Shown here: piece after piece, positions 23,220 to 31,482 of the stretch | How positions within the stretch are numbered: the stretch's first letter is position 1 | How the letters are laid out: each line of letters begins with the position of its first letter | DNA from: Acidimicrobiia bacterium | Lineage (GTDB): Bacteria; Actinomycetota; Acidimicrobiia; Acidimicrobiales; Bin134 | Direction: 5' to 3' | NCBI GenBank assembly: GCA_022822905.1 | Contig: JAJDYE010000027.1 | Coordinates: 78,168 to 142,167, forward strand | DNA: 64,000 nt | Position numbers and translations under genes: made by a program | Notes under the pieces: generated by a model | Told to the model about the DNA's origin: nothing | Database searches by the model: none | Seen by the model: the letters and a program-made list of their open reading frames with translations, nothing else

Positions 23220-24253
23220 GTGGGTGCGCTCGGGGGCAGTCCCGGCGGCCGCTGGGTGCTGCCGCTGATGTCTGTTAGGACCAGGTTTGCTGAGAGCCAG
23301 TCTTCGGGCGATAAGTCGAGCAGGCGTTCTATCGTGGCGTCATCGGCAATGGGGCCCACGTCGCTGTGCTGGGAAAGTGCGCTCATGGCTGTGATGTGCC
23401 CGAGCCGCAGGGCGGCTTCGATGTTGTCGTCGTATCGGAGCACCCCGACGATGAATCCGGCTGCAAACGCATCCCCGGCACCGATCGGCTCGACGACAGT
23501 GCCATTGAGCGCGGGGACGAAGTGTGTTCTGCCGCGCCGGTCGGCGTAAGCGCCGTTGTCGGCGTCCTTGATGACAACGGTCTTGGGTCGGGGGAGCAGG
23601 GTGCGGACATCGGCGGCCGTGGTGACACCCCAGAGGTCGTCGGCTTCGTCAAGTCCAACAAAGACTATGTCGCATCGGTTTGCGGCCTCCCGCAGCGCTT
23701 TCGGGGGATCTCCTCGCTCCCAGATTGAAGGGCGCCAGTTGATGTCAAAGGACACGAGCGCCGACCGGGATGGATCTCCGATCAGGGATCGGACAAGTTT
23801 GTTGCAGGAGTCGGACAAACCCAGAGTGATCCCAGTCAGGTGGAGGACTCTCGGCCCCTGACTGAGCTCGGGCCCGGTCGGCGGCCCCATTGCTGCTGCT
23901 GCGGAGCCGGCCCGGTAGTAGCGGACTCGCCGCTCGTCTGCGGTGACCTCCTTGAGCATGAGCCCGGTCTGGCGATCGGAAAGCCGGCGCACCCCGCTCA
24001 CATCGACGCCTGCACTCTCGATGGTCGAGAGCACGAGGTCTCCTGCCAGATCAGTGCCGAGCTGGCTGACCCACGCGGCTTGCATGCCGAGAGCCGCACA
24101 GTAGCGCGCAACGTTGGACTCCGCGCCGCTTACCTCCCATTCGAAGGCTGCTCGGCTCGGGTGGGGCCGTATGGTCAGCATCGACTCCCCCAGGGCAACA
24201 ATGTCTGAGGAGGGTTTGCGGTCGCTCGGCTCGTCGGCCGAGTGGTTCATCAT
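23216..24253 (-). CDS. PfkB-family carbohydrate kinase, probable 2-keto-3-deoxygluconate kinase
   Basis: 345 residues. The ribokinase fold includes the N-terminal VALGESMLTIRP, substrate-lid SGAESNVARYCAALG, RVRYYRAGSAAAAM (the YxRxxSA pattern typical of KDG kinases), and the ATP/catalytic motif PIGAGDAFAAGF with the base Asp near residue 265. It phosphorylates KDG to KDPG with ATP. It is first in the minus-strand operon, 53-87 bases from the tandem operators, and followed by the matching aldolase. Confidence 0.9.
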   Translation of the reverse strand: MMNHSADEPSDRKPSSDIVALGESMLTIRPHPSRAAFEWEVSGAESNVARYCAALGMQAAWVSQLGTDLAGDLVLSTIESAGVDVSGVRRLSDRQTGLMLKEVTADERRVRYYRAGSAAAAMGPPTGPELSQGPRVLHLTGITLGLSDSCNKLVRSLIGDPSRSALVSFDINWRPSIWERGDPPKALREAANRCDIVFVGLDEADDLWGVTTAADVRTLLPRPKTVVIKDADNGAYADRRGRTHFVPALNGTVVEPIGAGDAFAAGFIVGVLRYDDNIEAALRLGHITAMSALSQHSDVGPIADDATIERLLDLSPEDWLSANLVLTDISGSTQRPPGLPPSAPT

Positions 24254-24305
24254 GCGCTCCTCGGGGTAGCGGTACTCGTGTGGACTCTCGTGATGCTAGC
24301 TTGAA

Positions 24306-24340
24306 GTGCAATAATCACATAAAGAGTGCGGATAATGCAC
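24306..24340. promoter_or_regulatory. tandem 15-base operators between kinase and deacetylase genes (probable IclR sites)
   Basis: GTGC-AATAATC-ACAT is at 24306-24320 and GTGC-GGATAAT-GCAC at 24326-24340, again exactly 20 bases apart as at 14867-14901. The pair lies between two divergent genes and can control both directions. Confidence 0.65.
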
Positions 24341-24433
24341 ATATTGGGAGGGATGGGAATATTCGAGTGGGAACCTATGTGGCAGCCGGCCAGAGGAATT
24401 CGGCCCAAAAGCCGCTGTCGCGGGGGTGGTGAC

Positions 24434-25888
24434 GTGTACGACCTCGCCATTCGAGGGGTACTCATCGAAGACGGCTCCGGAGGGCAACAGTTTGAGGGAG
24501 ACATCGCCGTCGATGGCGGTCATATCGCTGCGGTGGGAGCGGTGGGTGCGTCGAGGGCCGAGATCGATGCCGAGGGGCTGGTCGCAGCTCCCGGCTTCGT
24601 TGACGCGCACACCCACGATGACATGGAACTCCACTGCAACCCCGACAACGGGTCGAAGATCAAGCAGGGTGTAACGACGGTCATCTGCGGCAGCTGCGGG
24701 TTCAGTGCGTTCCCTCATGCGCCTGGGCGGCCTTCGCCAGACTTCTTGTCGGTTGATGGCTGGTGGCAGACATACCGGGAGTACCAGGAAGTGCTGACCG
24801 ATCATGGCATCGGCACAAACTCAGCTTCCTTCGTCGGCCACAACACCGTTCAGCGGCTTCTCCTGGGGACCGATAGCGCCGAACCTGGTGCTCGGGCCCT
24901 CGCGGCTGTGTGTGACGACATCCGGAGGGCGATGGACCACGGAGCGTTGGGCGTGTCCACGGGCCTCATCTACCGTCCTGGTCGGCACACGTCAACGGCA
25001 GCGTTGACACGAATCGTTGCGACCGTTTCCGACTACGGTGGCATACACAGCACCCACCTGCGCGACGAATCCGACGGCCTGCTCAATGCCATTGCCGAAG
25101 TCGCCTCCGTGTCTCGGGAAACCGGCGCATCGCTCCAGATCTCTCACCTCAAGGTCATCGGGGAGCACAATTGGGGCAGCCTCGGCGCCGCACTCGACCA
25201 GATTGACAGAGCCCGAGCAGGCGGGATCGACATCGCCTTCGATGTGTACCCCTACACCGCAGGGTCAGGGCCATTGGCGACCTATTTCCCTCCCGATGAC
25301 ATCGACGTGACCCGGGCTCGATTGGTCCAGATAATTCAGTGTCATGACTACCCCCACTTCGAAGGGCGGCGACTTACCGATATCGCGGGAGAGGAGGGTG
25401 TCTCCCTGCGCAGTGTCACCCGCCGTCTCGTCACAGCCCCGAATGCCGACAAGACGCTGTGCGTCATCTTCGAGATTCACGAAGACGACATGCTGGAGGC
25501 GCTGTCTCATCCAGCGGCGATGATCGGAAGCGACGGGATACCCCAGCAGACAGGAGTGCCCCATCCGCGCTTGCAGGGCACGTTCCCCCGAGTTCTCGGC
25601 CACTACAGCAGAGATAAGGGGGTGTTGTCGCAAAGCGCGGCGATCGAGAAGATGACGTCCATGCCGGCGACTCGGTACGGGCTTCGGGGCCGCGGCCTAC
25701 TACGGCCCGGCTACGCGGCTGACATCGTCGTATTCGATCCGACCACGATTGCGGACTGCGGAACTTATTCCTCACGTGCCGATCCAGTGGGCGTTCGCCA
25801 CGTTTTCGTCAACGGGAAACAAGCGCTGTCAAACGCTGCCCTTACCGGTGTTCGAGCAGGCCGGGTTCTGACACGCGAGGAACGCTGA
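24434..25888 (+). CDS. N-acyl-D-amino-acid deacylase family amidohydrolase
   Basis: 484 residues from GTG 24434. The longer in-frame start at 24326 lies inside an operator and was rejected. Metal ligands: His-x-His in VDAHTHDD (about residue 62), the D-aminoacylase Cys in CGSCGFSAFP (about residue 97), His in IHSTHLRDE, His in QISHLKV and the catalytic Asp in MIGSDGIP. Such enzymes remove acyl groups from N-acyl-D-amino acids. In this setting the likely substrate is an N-acetylated 2-amino-aldonic acid, chemically an N-acyl-D-amino acid. It is divergent from the kinase operon across the tandem operators, with RidA next. Confidence 0.88.
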   Translation: MYDLAIRGVLIEDGSGGQQFEGDIAVDGGHIAAVGAVGASRAEIDAEGLVAAPGFVDAHTHDDMELHCNPDNGSKIKQGVTTVICGSCGFSAFPHAPGRPSPDFLSVDGWWQTYREYQEVLTDHGIGTNSASFVGHNTVQRLLLGTDSAEPGARALAAVCDDIRRAMDHGALGVSTGLIYRPGRHTSTAALTRIVATVSDYGGIHSTHLRDESDGLLNAIAEVASVSRETGASLQISHLKVIGEHNWGSLGAALDQIDRARAGGIDIAFDVYPYTAGSGPLATYFPPDDIDVTRARLVQIIQCHDYPHFEGRRLTDIAGEEGVSLRSVTRRLVTAPNADKTLCVIFEIHEDDMLEALSHPAAMIGSDGIPQQTGVPHPRLQGTFPRVLGHYSRDKGVLSQSAAIEKMTSMPATRYGLRGRGLLRPGYAADIVVFDPTTIADCGTYSSRADPVGVRHVFVNGKQALSNAALTGVRAGRVLTREER

Positions 25889-25959
25889 GTCCAGGGGCTC
25901 CGTATGAGGTTGAGACCCAGAGGTCTGCCAGATCTGGCCCGCCAAAGAAAGGATTGACA

Positions 25960-26352
25960 ATGATTAGTCGACACGCTGTAGCCAGCAGCGAAGTGCCGGA
26001 GGCCTCAGGCCCCTACTCAGCAGCAATCGTCTCGCGGGGGTTCGCATTCCTGTCGGGTCAGGGGCCATACGACGCGGAGGGCACCCTTGCGGGTGAGGAC
26101 ATCGCAAGCCAGACACGACAGACACTCCAAAACTTGGAGACTGTCGCGCGATCCAGCGGCGCCACTCTCCGAGAAGCTGTGCGGGTGTGTGTCTACCTGA
26201 CTGACATGGCGAACTTCACGGCCATGAACGCTGTTTTCGCAGAGTTCTTCGAGCAGCCGTACCCAGCTCGAACGACGGTTCAAACTGGGCTTCCAAAGCC
26301 CGAGATGCTGGTTGAGATCGACGCGATCGTCGCACTGCCTGAACCGGCTTGA
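25960..26352 (+). CDS. RidA-family enamine/imine deaminase
   Basis: 130 residues from ATG 25960 with AAAGGA upstream (a TTG at 25954 would add two). The family blocks are present: ASGPYSAAIVSRGFAFLSGQ, QTRQTLQNLETVARSSGATL, and PARTTVQTGLP with the conserved carboxylate-binding Arg. RidA hydrolyses the 2-aminoacrylate-type intermediates released by PLP dehydratases. Placed with a PLP ammonia-lyase and a deacetylase, it probably speeds release of ammonia during aminosugar-acid deamination. Confidence 0.93.
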   Translation: MISRHAVASSEVPEASGPYSAAIVSRGFAFLSGQGPYDAEGTLAGEDIASQTRQTLQNLETVARSSGATLREAVRVCVYLTDMANFTAMNAVFAEFFEQPYPARTTVQTGLPKPEMLVEIDAIVALPEPA

Positions 26353-26400
26353 AATCTGCGGACGCGATTGACCGTCGATTCAGCCCTATACCGACCTATT

Positions 26401-26420
26401 GATGATGCTATGATATCATC
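26401..26420 (+). promoter_or_regulatory. VapB operator palindrome
   Basis: GATGA and TCATC half-sites enclose the perfect core ATGATATCAT (26410-26419). The block ends two bases before the antitoxin ATG, leaving no room for a ribosome binding site. Confidence 0.5.
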
Positions 26421-26422
26421 CA

Positions 26423-26671
26423 ATGAGAACGGTCATCACCATCCCAGACCAGATTCATGCTAAGGCCAAACAGCGCGCTGCGGAATTGGGGATCAGTTTT
26501 GCGGAGTTTGCCCGCCGCTTGTTCGAGAAGGAACTAGAGACCCCCACTCCCCAAGGAGATATCGAAGCCATTTGCGGCATGGTCAGCGGCTCGCCATTTG
26601 ATATGGCCCGAGATGGAAATGAGATCGCTGCGGAGGCAGCCCACTGGCTGAGTTCCGAAGAGTCCGGCTAG
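26423..26671 (+). CDS. vapB: VapB-type ribbon-helix-helix antitoxin
   Basis: 82 residues. MRTVITIPDQIHAKAKQRAAELGISFAEFARRLFEKEL is a ribbon-helix-helix domain. The tail (FDMARDGNEIAAEAAHWLSS) would block the PIN active site. The next gene begins three bases after the stop. It is separated from the catabolic cluster upstream by about 70 bases and is probably an unrelated insertion. Confidence 0.85.
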   Translation: MRTVITIPDQIHAKAKQRAAELGISFAEFARRLFEKELETPTPQGDIEAICGMVSGSPFDMARDGNEIAAEAAHWLSSEESG

Positions 26672-26674
26672 AGG

Positions 26675-27094
26675 ATGGAGTCCTCCTATGTGGACACCTC
26701 GGCATGGGTGGCGATGGCTGATGGTGCCGAGGTATCTCACAAAGCTGTAGCCGAGGCACTCCGCATCCGGCAGGGGTGCTTGGTCACCAGTGATCATGTA
26801 CTTCACGAAACTTGGGCGGTAATGTGCTACCGGCACAACTTCTATACAGCCGAAAAGCTCGTCAACACCATCCGAAACGGTATCGCAAGGATTGAAGTAT
26901 CGGGTTTGGCCGACCTCGAAGCAGCCGCCGCTATTGGGGTTGCATTTGCCGACCAGGACTTTTCGCTTTCGGATCGCACAAGCTGGGCGATCATGGAACG
27001 ACTTGGGATCCACTATGCGATCTCGCTCGATAATGATTTCCGCGTCTACCGATTCGGCCCCGGACGCCGCCAAGCATTCTCTGTCGCTCCGTGA
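26675..27094 (+). CDS. vapC: VapC-type PIN ribonuclease toxin
   Basis: 139 residues. PIN acidic residues: Asp in SYVDTSAWVAM, Glu in VLHETWAVM, and the Asp residues in DQDFSLSDRTSWAIM and SLDNDFRVY. The family cleaves tRNA or rRNA. Its PIN subfamily differs from the two Phd-linked PIN toxins at 5200 and 7307. Complete module, no sign of decay. Confidence 0.88.
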   Translation: MESSYVDTSAWVAMADGAEVSHKAVAEALRIRQGCLVTSDHVLHETWAVMCYRHNFYTAEKLVNTIRNGIARIEVSGLADLEAAAAIGVAFADQDFSLSDRTSWAIMERLGIHYAISLDNDFRVYRFGPGRRQAFSVAP

Positions 27095-27188
27095 GAACTG
27101 CCGATTCGCGGCATGCTCCGCCTCTTGGAGTGTCGCCCCCTGTGGCCCGGCATTAGTTTGAGCCCATCAAGCTGCAAAGGAGCCCATA

Positions 27189-28082
27189 GTGGAGTTGCGG
27201 AACAAGACCATTGTGGTGACGGGGCCGACGGGGATGGTGGGGCCGCCGCTGTGCAAGACCCTGGCCGCCGACAATCGGGTGATCGCCCTGGCCCGGTTCT
27301 CAGACCCCAGTGCGCGAGAAGATCTTGAGGCCGGGGGAGTGGAGTGCATCGCGGTCGACTTTGTGAACGCAGACTTCTCGGCGGTACCCCGCGAGGTGGA
27401 TGCGGTGGTGAACCTGGCGGTGATCAAGACCGGCGACTGGAAGACCGACTTGGCGGTGTGCTCGGAGGCCACCGGTCACCTGATGAGCCACTTCCGCGAC
27501 GCGGAGGCGTTTCTGCACTGCTCTTCGGGGGCGGTCTATCAGCCCAGTGGCGGTGAGCCGTTCACCGAGGACAGCCCCCATGGGAACCACCACGCGCACA
27601 TGATGCCGACGTATTCGATCTCCAAGATCGCCTCGGAGTCGGTGGCCCGGTTCGCGGCCCGGGAGTTCAACCTGCCCACGGTGATCGCCCGGCTGAACGT
27701 GCCCTACGGCGACACCAATGGCTGGCCGCTGTTCCATCTGCTGATGATGCGAGCCGGCATGGCCATCGAAGTCCATACCGACGGGGCCCGCTACAACCTC
27801 AACCACGACGAGGACATCGCCGCCGACATCCCCGTGCTGCTCGACCAGGCCTCGGTACCGGCTACCACCTTGAACTGGGCCAGCCCCGGGCTGGTGTCGG
27901 TCGCCGAGTGGTGCGAGTTCATGGCCGAAATCGACGGCTGCGGCCCGCCCCAGATTGTCGAGTCCGACAATGCCATCCCCAGCACCGTCATGGACACCAG
28001 CCGCATCGAATCCCTGCGCCCCGACCGCCTGGTGAGTTGGCAAGACGGCATCCGCCGCCTGGTTCTGAACAACCCCGCCTGA
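27189..28082 (+). CDS. NAD-dependent epimerase/dehydratase (extended SDR)
   Basis: 297 residues with a GTG start and AAAGGAG six bases upstream. The nucleotide site is VVTGPTGMVGPPL; the catalytic Tyr-x-x-x-Lys is YSISK (about residue 145) with a preceding HCSSGAVY Ser. The extended-SDR fold acts on nucleotide sugars or on hydroxy/keto groups of steroids and terpenoids. The absence of sugar-nucleotide genes and the P450 immediately downstream favour the latter. It probably heads a short operon with that P450. Confidence 0.88.
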   Translation: MELRNKTIVVTGPTGMVGPPLCKTLAADNRVIALARFSDPSAREDLEAGGVECIAVDFVNADFSAVPREVDAVVNLAVIKTGDWKTDLAVCSEATGHLMSHFRDAEAFLHCSSGAVYQPSGGEPFTEDSPHGNHHAHMMPTYSISKIASESVARFAAREFNLPTVIARLNVPYGDTNGWPLFHLLMMRAGMAIEVHTDGARYNLNHDEDIAADIPVLLDQASVPATTLNWASPGLVSVAEWCEFMAEIDGCGPPQIVESDNAIPSTVMDTSRIESLRPDRLVSWQDGIRRLVLNNPA

Positions 28083-28184
28083 CCTGGGGCCTGCGGAGCC
28101 GGATTCCGGGGCTGATTGTGGGCACCGGTTGCTGGGACTACCCTGCGGGAGCGCCCAATTGAGCGCAATGTCAAAGGGGGAATT

Positions 28185-29396
28185 GTGGCTGCTATCGAAC
28201 CCGACATCTTGTCGCCGACGTTTCTTGAGGACCCGAATGCCGTGCTGGAGATCATGCGGGAGGAATACCCGGTGGTGTACCACGAGGCGACTGAGGCCTG
28301 GCTGATCTCGCGTTATGACGACGTCGAACGGGCCTTCAAGGACAAGGCGTTCACTTCCAAGAACTATGAGTGGCAACTGGAGCCCGTCCACGGCCGGACA
28401 ATCCTCCAGATGGAGGGCCGCGATCACTCAGCGCACCGGAATCTGATCGCGCCCGCGTTCCGGGGCAGCGAGCTGACGGCCAAGTTCGTCCCGGTCATCG
28501 AGGCCAACGCCCGAGACCTCATCGACGGCTTCCGCCACGACGGCAAGGTCGACCTAGTGGATCAATTCTCCATCCGCTTCCCGATCAACGTGATCGTCGA
28601 CATGTTGGGCTTGGACAAGTCGGATCACGAGCGGTTCCAGAAGTGGTACCACTCGATCATGATGTTCCTCAGCAACCTCACCGGGGACGAAGAGGTCATG
28701 GCCCAGGGGCTCCAGACAAAGGAGGAGCTCGAGGCCTACATGATGCCGATCATCGCCGAGCGTCGGGCCAACCCCGGTGACGACCTGCTCAGCACCCTGT
28801 GTACCGCCATCATCGACGGTGAGCAGATGACCGACCTGGAGATCAAGGCGTTCGTGTCGCTGTTGTTGGTGGCCGGGGGAGAGACCACCGACAAGGCCAT
28901 GGCCAACATGATGATGAACCTGATCGCCAACCCCGACCAGCTCCAGGCCGTTCGTGAAGATCGCAGCCTCATCGACAATGCCTTCGCCGAGACCCTGCGG
29001 CACTCGCCGCCGGTGCAGATGATCATGCGCCAGCCCGAGGTAGACGTGGAGATGCACGGGGTGACCATCCCGGCCGGCTCCACGGTGACCTGCCTCATCG
29101 CCGGCGCCAACCGCGATCCCCGCCACTACGCCGATCCCGACGCCTTCGACATCTTCCGAGACGACTTGGACGTGTCCAAAGCGTTCTCCGGGGCGGCCAA
29201 TCACACCGGATTCTGCTTGGGCCGGCACTTCTGCATAGGAGCGATGCTGGCCAAGACCGAGGTGGACATCGCCACCAATCAACTGCTTGATGCCATGGAC
29301 GACGTTGCATTCGACGGCATGCCGCCCACGCCCCAAGGCGTGTTCACCCGGGCACCCAAGACCATGCCGCTTACCTTCACCCCGACTGGTCGCTAG
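28185..29396 (+). CDS. cytochrome P450 (first copy)
   Basis: 403 residues from GTG 28185 with AAAGGGGG upstream. The I-helix oxygen-binding motif is VAGGETTDK, the K-helix ExxR is ETLR, and the haem-thiolate loop is TGFCLGRHFCIGA, where the usual Phe-Gly at the start reads Phe-Cys. It is a soluble, class I actinobacterial type, needing a ferredoxin and reductase encoded elsewhere. Expected role: hydroxylation of a hydrophobic substrate in the catabolic region. Confidence 0.94.
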   Translation: MAAIEPDILSPTFLEDPNAVLEIMREEYPVVYHEATEAWLISRYDDVERAFKDKAFTSKNYEWQLEPVHGRTILQMEGRDHSAHRNLIAPAFRGSELTAKFVPVIEANARDLIDGFRHDGKVDLVDQFSIRFPINVIVDMLGLDKSDHERFQKWYHSIMMFLSNLTGDEEVMAQGLQTKEELEAYMMPIIAERRANPGDDLLSTLCTAIIDGEQMTDLEIKAFVSLLLVAGGETTDKAMANMMMNLIANPDQLQAVREDRSLIDNAFAETLRHSPPVQMIMRQPEVDVEMHGVTIPAGSTVTCLIAGANRDPRHYADPDAFDIFRDDLDVSKAFSGAANHTGFCLGRHFCIGAMLAKTEVDIATNQLLDAMDDVAFDGMPPTPQGVFTRAPKTMPLTFTPTGR

Positions 29397-29438
29397 AGAG
29401 CTACACCGGCGACGGCTTCAGAAGGTTCAATCAGCCCT

Positions 29439-30965
29439 TCAGCCGCTGTTGTCGGCGATGGGCTCAAGCTCCAACAGGCGTAACTCGCGTTCGGTCACGG
29501 CGTCGTATTCAGTCCAAAGCGGATACCAGGCCACCGCGGTTTCCCACCTCGAGTCACGCTCGGTGCCGGTGAGGAGCCGAGCCCTTACGGGTATCCGCTG
29601 GCCGCGGAACAGGATCTGGGCATCGGGATTGGCCAACAAGTTTGCCGTCCACGCGGGATGATCTCCGCGGGCGAAGTTGCTGCCTACCACCAAGAAGCGA
29701 CCTTCCTCTAGGGGAACCGCGCCGAGCGGCGTCTCCCTGGTCAGGCCAGATTTGGCGCCAGTTGAGAAGAGCATGAGCATCGGCTGAGCGGCGGAATCGA
29801 GCAGAGTGCGGCCTCGGGTGAGCCGGTTGATCGCCCTGTGGACCCGCGGAACGATGTGGGGGCCGAGGGTCCTGAAGGGCCGCGACAGCACCACGCGGGG
29901 CGGCATCCGGAACCCCTTGGGCGGTGTCGGCGCTTCGCTGGGGTCAGGGGAGGGGAGTGCTTTGCCGATCTGGCGGTTGGAGAGGAGGCCGGCTCCGTGC
30001 CAAGCAGCCAGGCTGTCGGCGAACGTCTCTTCAATATTGCGGAACTCAACCCCGTACACGGAGAGATCGCTGTCCTCTGATCCCTCCCATTGGGTGAGCA
30101 CGCTCATGCTGAATCGATTCATTGCCGCATTGATCGGCACGACACGCCGGATCGAATCAGCCACTCGGCCAATCCCTCGGAGCGCCGAAGGAGGAAGCGG
30201 CATCATGGGGAATCTTCGACCCGTGATGTCGCGGTGGATGCGGGCAAAGTCGTTCATGTCAACCAAATGACCGCCGCACATGATTCGACGGGGCCCATGG
30301 CCCGGTTCGAGCAGCGCCACGAGGAGCGAGGCCATGTCTCGGACATCGGAGATCGCCACCGCGGCCCTTCGGGTGGGAATGATGCCGGTTGCCGTGAATC
30401 GGGCCATGTCCTCGCTGGCCTCGCCAAAAGCCGAGCCCGCGGGCGGACCGATCACTGCGCTCGGATACACAATCGCCAATGGAGCGCCATCGGCCTGGAG
30501 CTTCCGGGCCACCATCTCCGCGTCGGCTTTGGCTTGGCCGTATGTGTATCCGGCTGATGAAGGCGGGTGGTCAACCGTGAGGGAGCCAGCACCGGGGTCG
30601 AACAAAGCGGCCACGCTGGAGAGGTGGATAATCGGGTCGAGCTCCATTTCGTGAGCCTTGTGGAGCACAAGCCGGGCCCCGGCGATGCTGTTCTCGATCC
30701 CCTGGGCGTTGCCGCGTGCGTCGAGCGATACGACGGCGGCACAGTGGATTGCCGCGTCAGCGCCGTCGAGGGCTGCGGCGACGGCCCCAGGGTCAGTCAT
30801 ATCGCCTACGACGTATTCGATGGCGGGCAAGTCAAAGGCGTCGCGGAGACCCTCAAGCTTCTGGGGCGATCTGACCAGGGCGCAAACCTCATGGCCCGCG
30901 TCGATGGCGCGTGCCGCGGTGTGTCCGCCGATAAACCCTGTTGCCCCCGTCATCATCACGCGCAC
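29439..30965 (-). CDS. fusion: NAD-dependent epimerase plus F420-type nitroreductase (Ddn-like) domain
   Basis: 508 residues from GTG 30965 (VRVMMTGATGFIGGHTA). Residues 1-330 are an extended SDR with GATGFIGG and a catalytic YTYGQAK. Residues about 355-505 match the deazaflavin-dependent nitroreductase (Ddn/FGD) fold: PMLMLFSTGAKSGLTRETPLG, EGRFLVVGSNFARGDHPAWTANLLANPDA and RGQRIPVRARLL. Known Ddn proteins use F420H2 to reduce quinones or unsaturated ketones. One chain could couple a dehydrogenation to an F420-dependent reduction. It is convergent with the P450 and divergent from the SnoaL-like gene. Confidence 0.85.
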   Translation of the reverse strand: MRVMMTGATGFIGGHTAARAIDAGHEVCALVRSPQKLEGLRDAFDLPAIEYVVGDMTDPGAVAAALDGADAAIHCAAVVSLDARGNAQGIENSIAGARLVLHKAHEMELDPIIHLSSVAALFDPGAGSLTVDHPPSSAGYTYGQAKADAEMVARKLQADGAPLAIVYPSAVIGPPAGSAFGEASEDMARFTATGIIPTRRAAVAISDVRDMASLLVALLEPGHGPRRIMCGGHLVDMNDFARIHRDITGRRFPMMPLPPSALRGIGRVADSIRRVVPINAAMNRFSMSVLTQWEGSEDSDLSVYGVEFRNIEETFADSLAAWHGAGLLSNRQIGKALPSPDPSEAPTPPKGFRMPPRVVLSRPFRTLGPHIVPRVHRAINRLTRGRTLLDSAAQPMLMLFSTGAKSGLTRETPLGAVPLEEGRFLVVGSNFARGDHPAWTANLLANPDAQILFRGQRIPVRARLLTGTERDSRWETAVAWYPLWTEYDAVTERELRLLELEPIADNSG

Positions 30966-31004
30966 AGAAATCCACCCTAGTAGCCAGTGGGTTAGATTCC
31001 GCTG

Positions 31005-31436
31005 GTGGACCAAGACACGCGGCGAGCGGCCAATCTCAATCGGATTAGGGCGTATTTCGAGCTGATAGCCGCAGGCGATGTGGATGCGCTGGCGCAGTAC
31101 TGGCACGACGAGATTGTCTTCGAGGCGCCCTTCTCGTTCACCGGCAAGCCGTCACGCACCGCTGGCAAGCAGGAGGTGTTCAACCGGCTGTCCACCTCCT
31201 ACGGCCTGGTGAGCATGGCCTTCCACATCACAGAGATCTACGAGCTCATCAATCCCGATCGCTTCCTGGTTGAGTACGACAGCGATGGCCACATGCTCGG
31301 CTCGGGGGAGCGGTATCAGAACAGCTACATCACGCTGGTGGAGATGCGGGACGGCCTCATCAGCCGTTTCCGCGAGTTCTACGACTCCCAAAGGTGCGCC
31401 GTCGCCTTCGGCCCGCTGCTGGACCCCGACCATTGA
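31005..31436 (+). CDS. SnoaL-like / NTF2-fold protein
   Basis: 143 residues with a GTG start. The N-terminal helix NLNRIRAYFELIAAGDVDALAQYWHDEIVFEAPF is the typical opening of SnoaL-like polyketide-cyclase/steroid-isomerase proteins. The hydrophobic cone continues through EIYELINPDRFLVEYDSDGHM and YITLVEMRDGLISRFREFYDS. Such proteins isomerise, dehydrate or bind small hydrophobic molecules. The 40-base gap to the divergent fusion gene holds both promoters. The DUF1214 gene follows in the same direction. Confidence 0.85.
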   Translation: MDQDTRRAANLNRIRAYFELIAAGDVDALAQYWHDEIVFEAPFSFTGKPSRTAGKQEVFNRLSTSYGLVSMAFHITEIYELINPDRFLVEYDSDGHMLGSGERYQNSYITLVEMRDGLISRFREFYDSQRCAVAFGPLLDPDH

Positions 31437-31482
31437 TCGATTATGAATAGCTGGAGTCATTCGCCAGCAGGAGGAGATTCAG

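Noticed and set aside
24326..24433. N-terminal extension of the deacylase
   Set aside because: It contains one of the tandem operators and has no family similarity; GTG 24434 starts right at the conserved sequence.
27300..28427. 375-residue minus-strand frame
   Set aside because: Antisense to the epimerase and the start of the P450; no family features.
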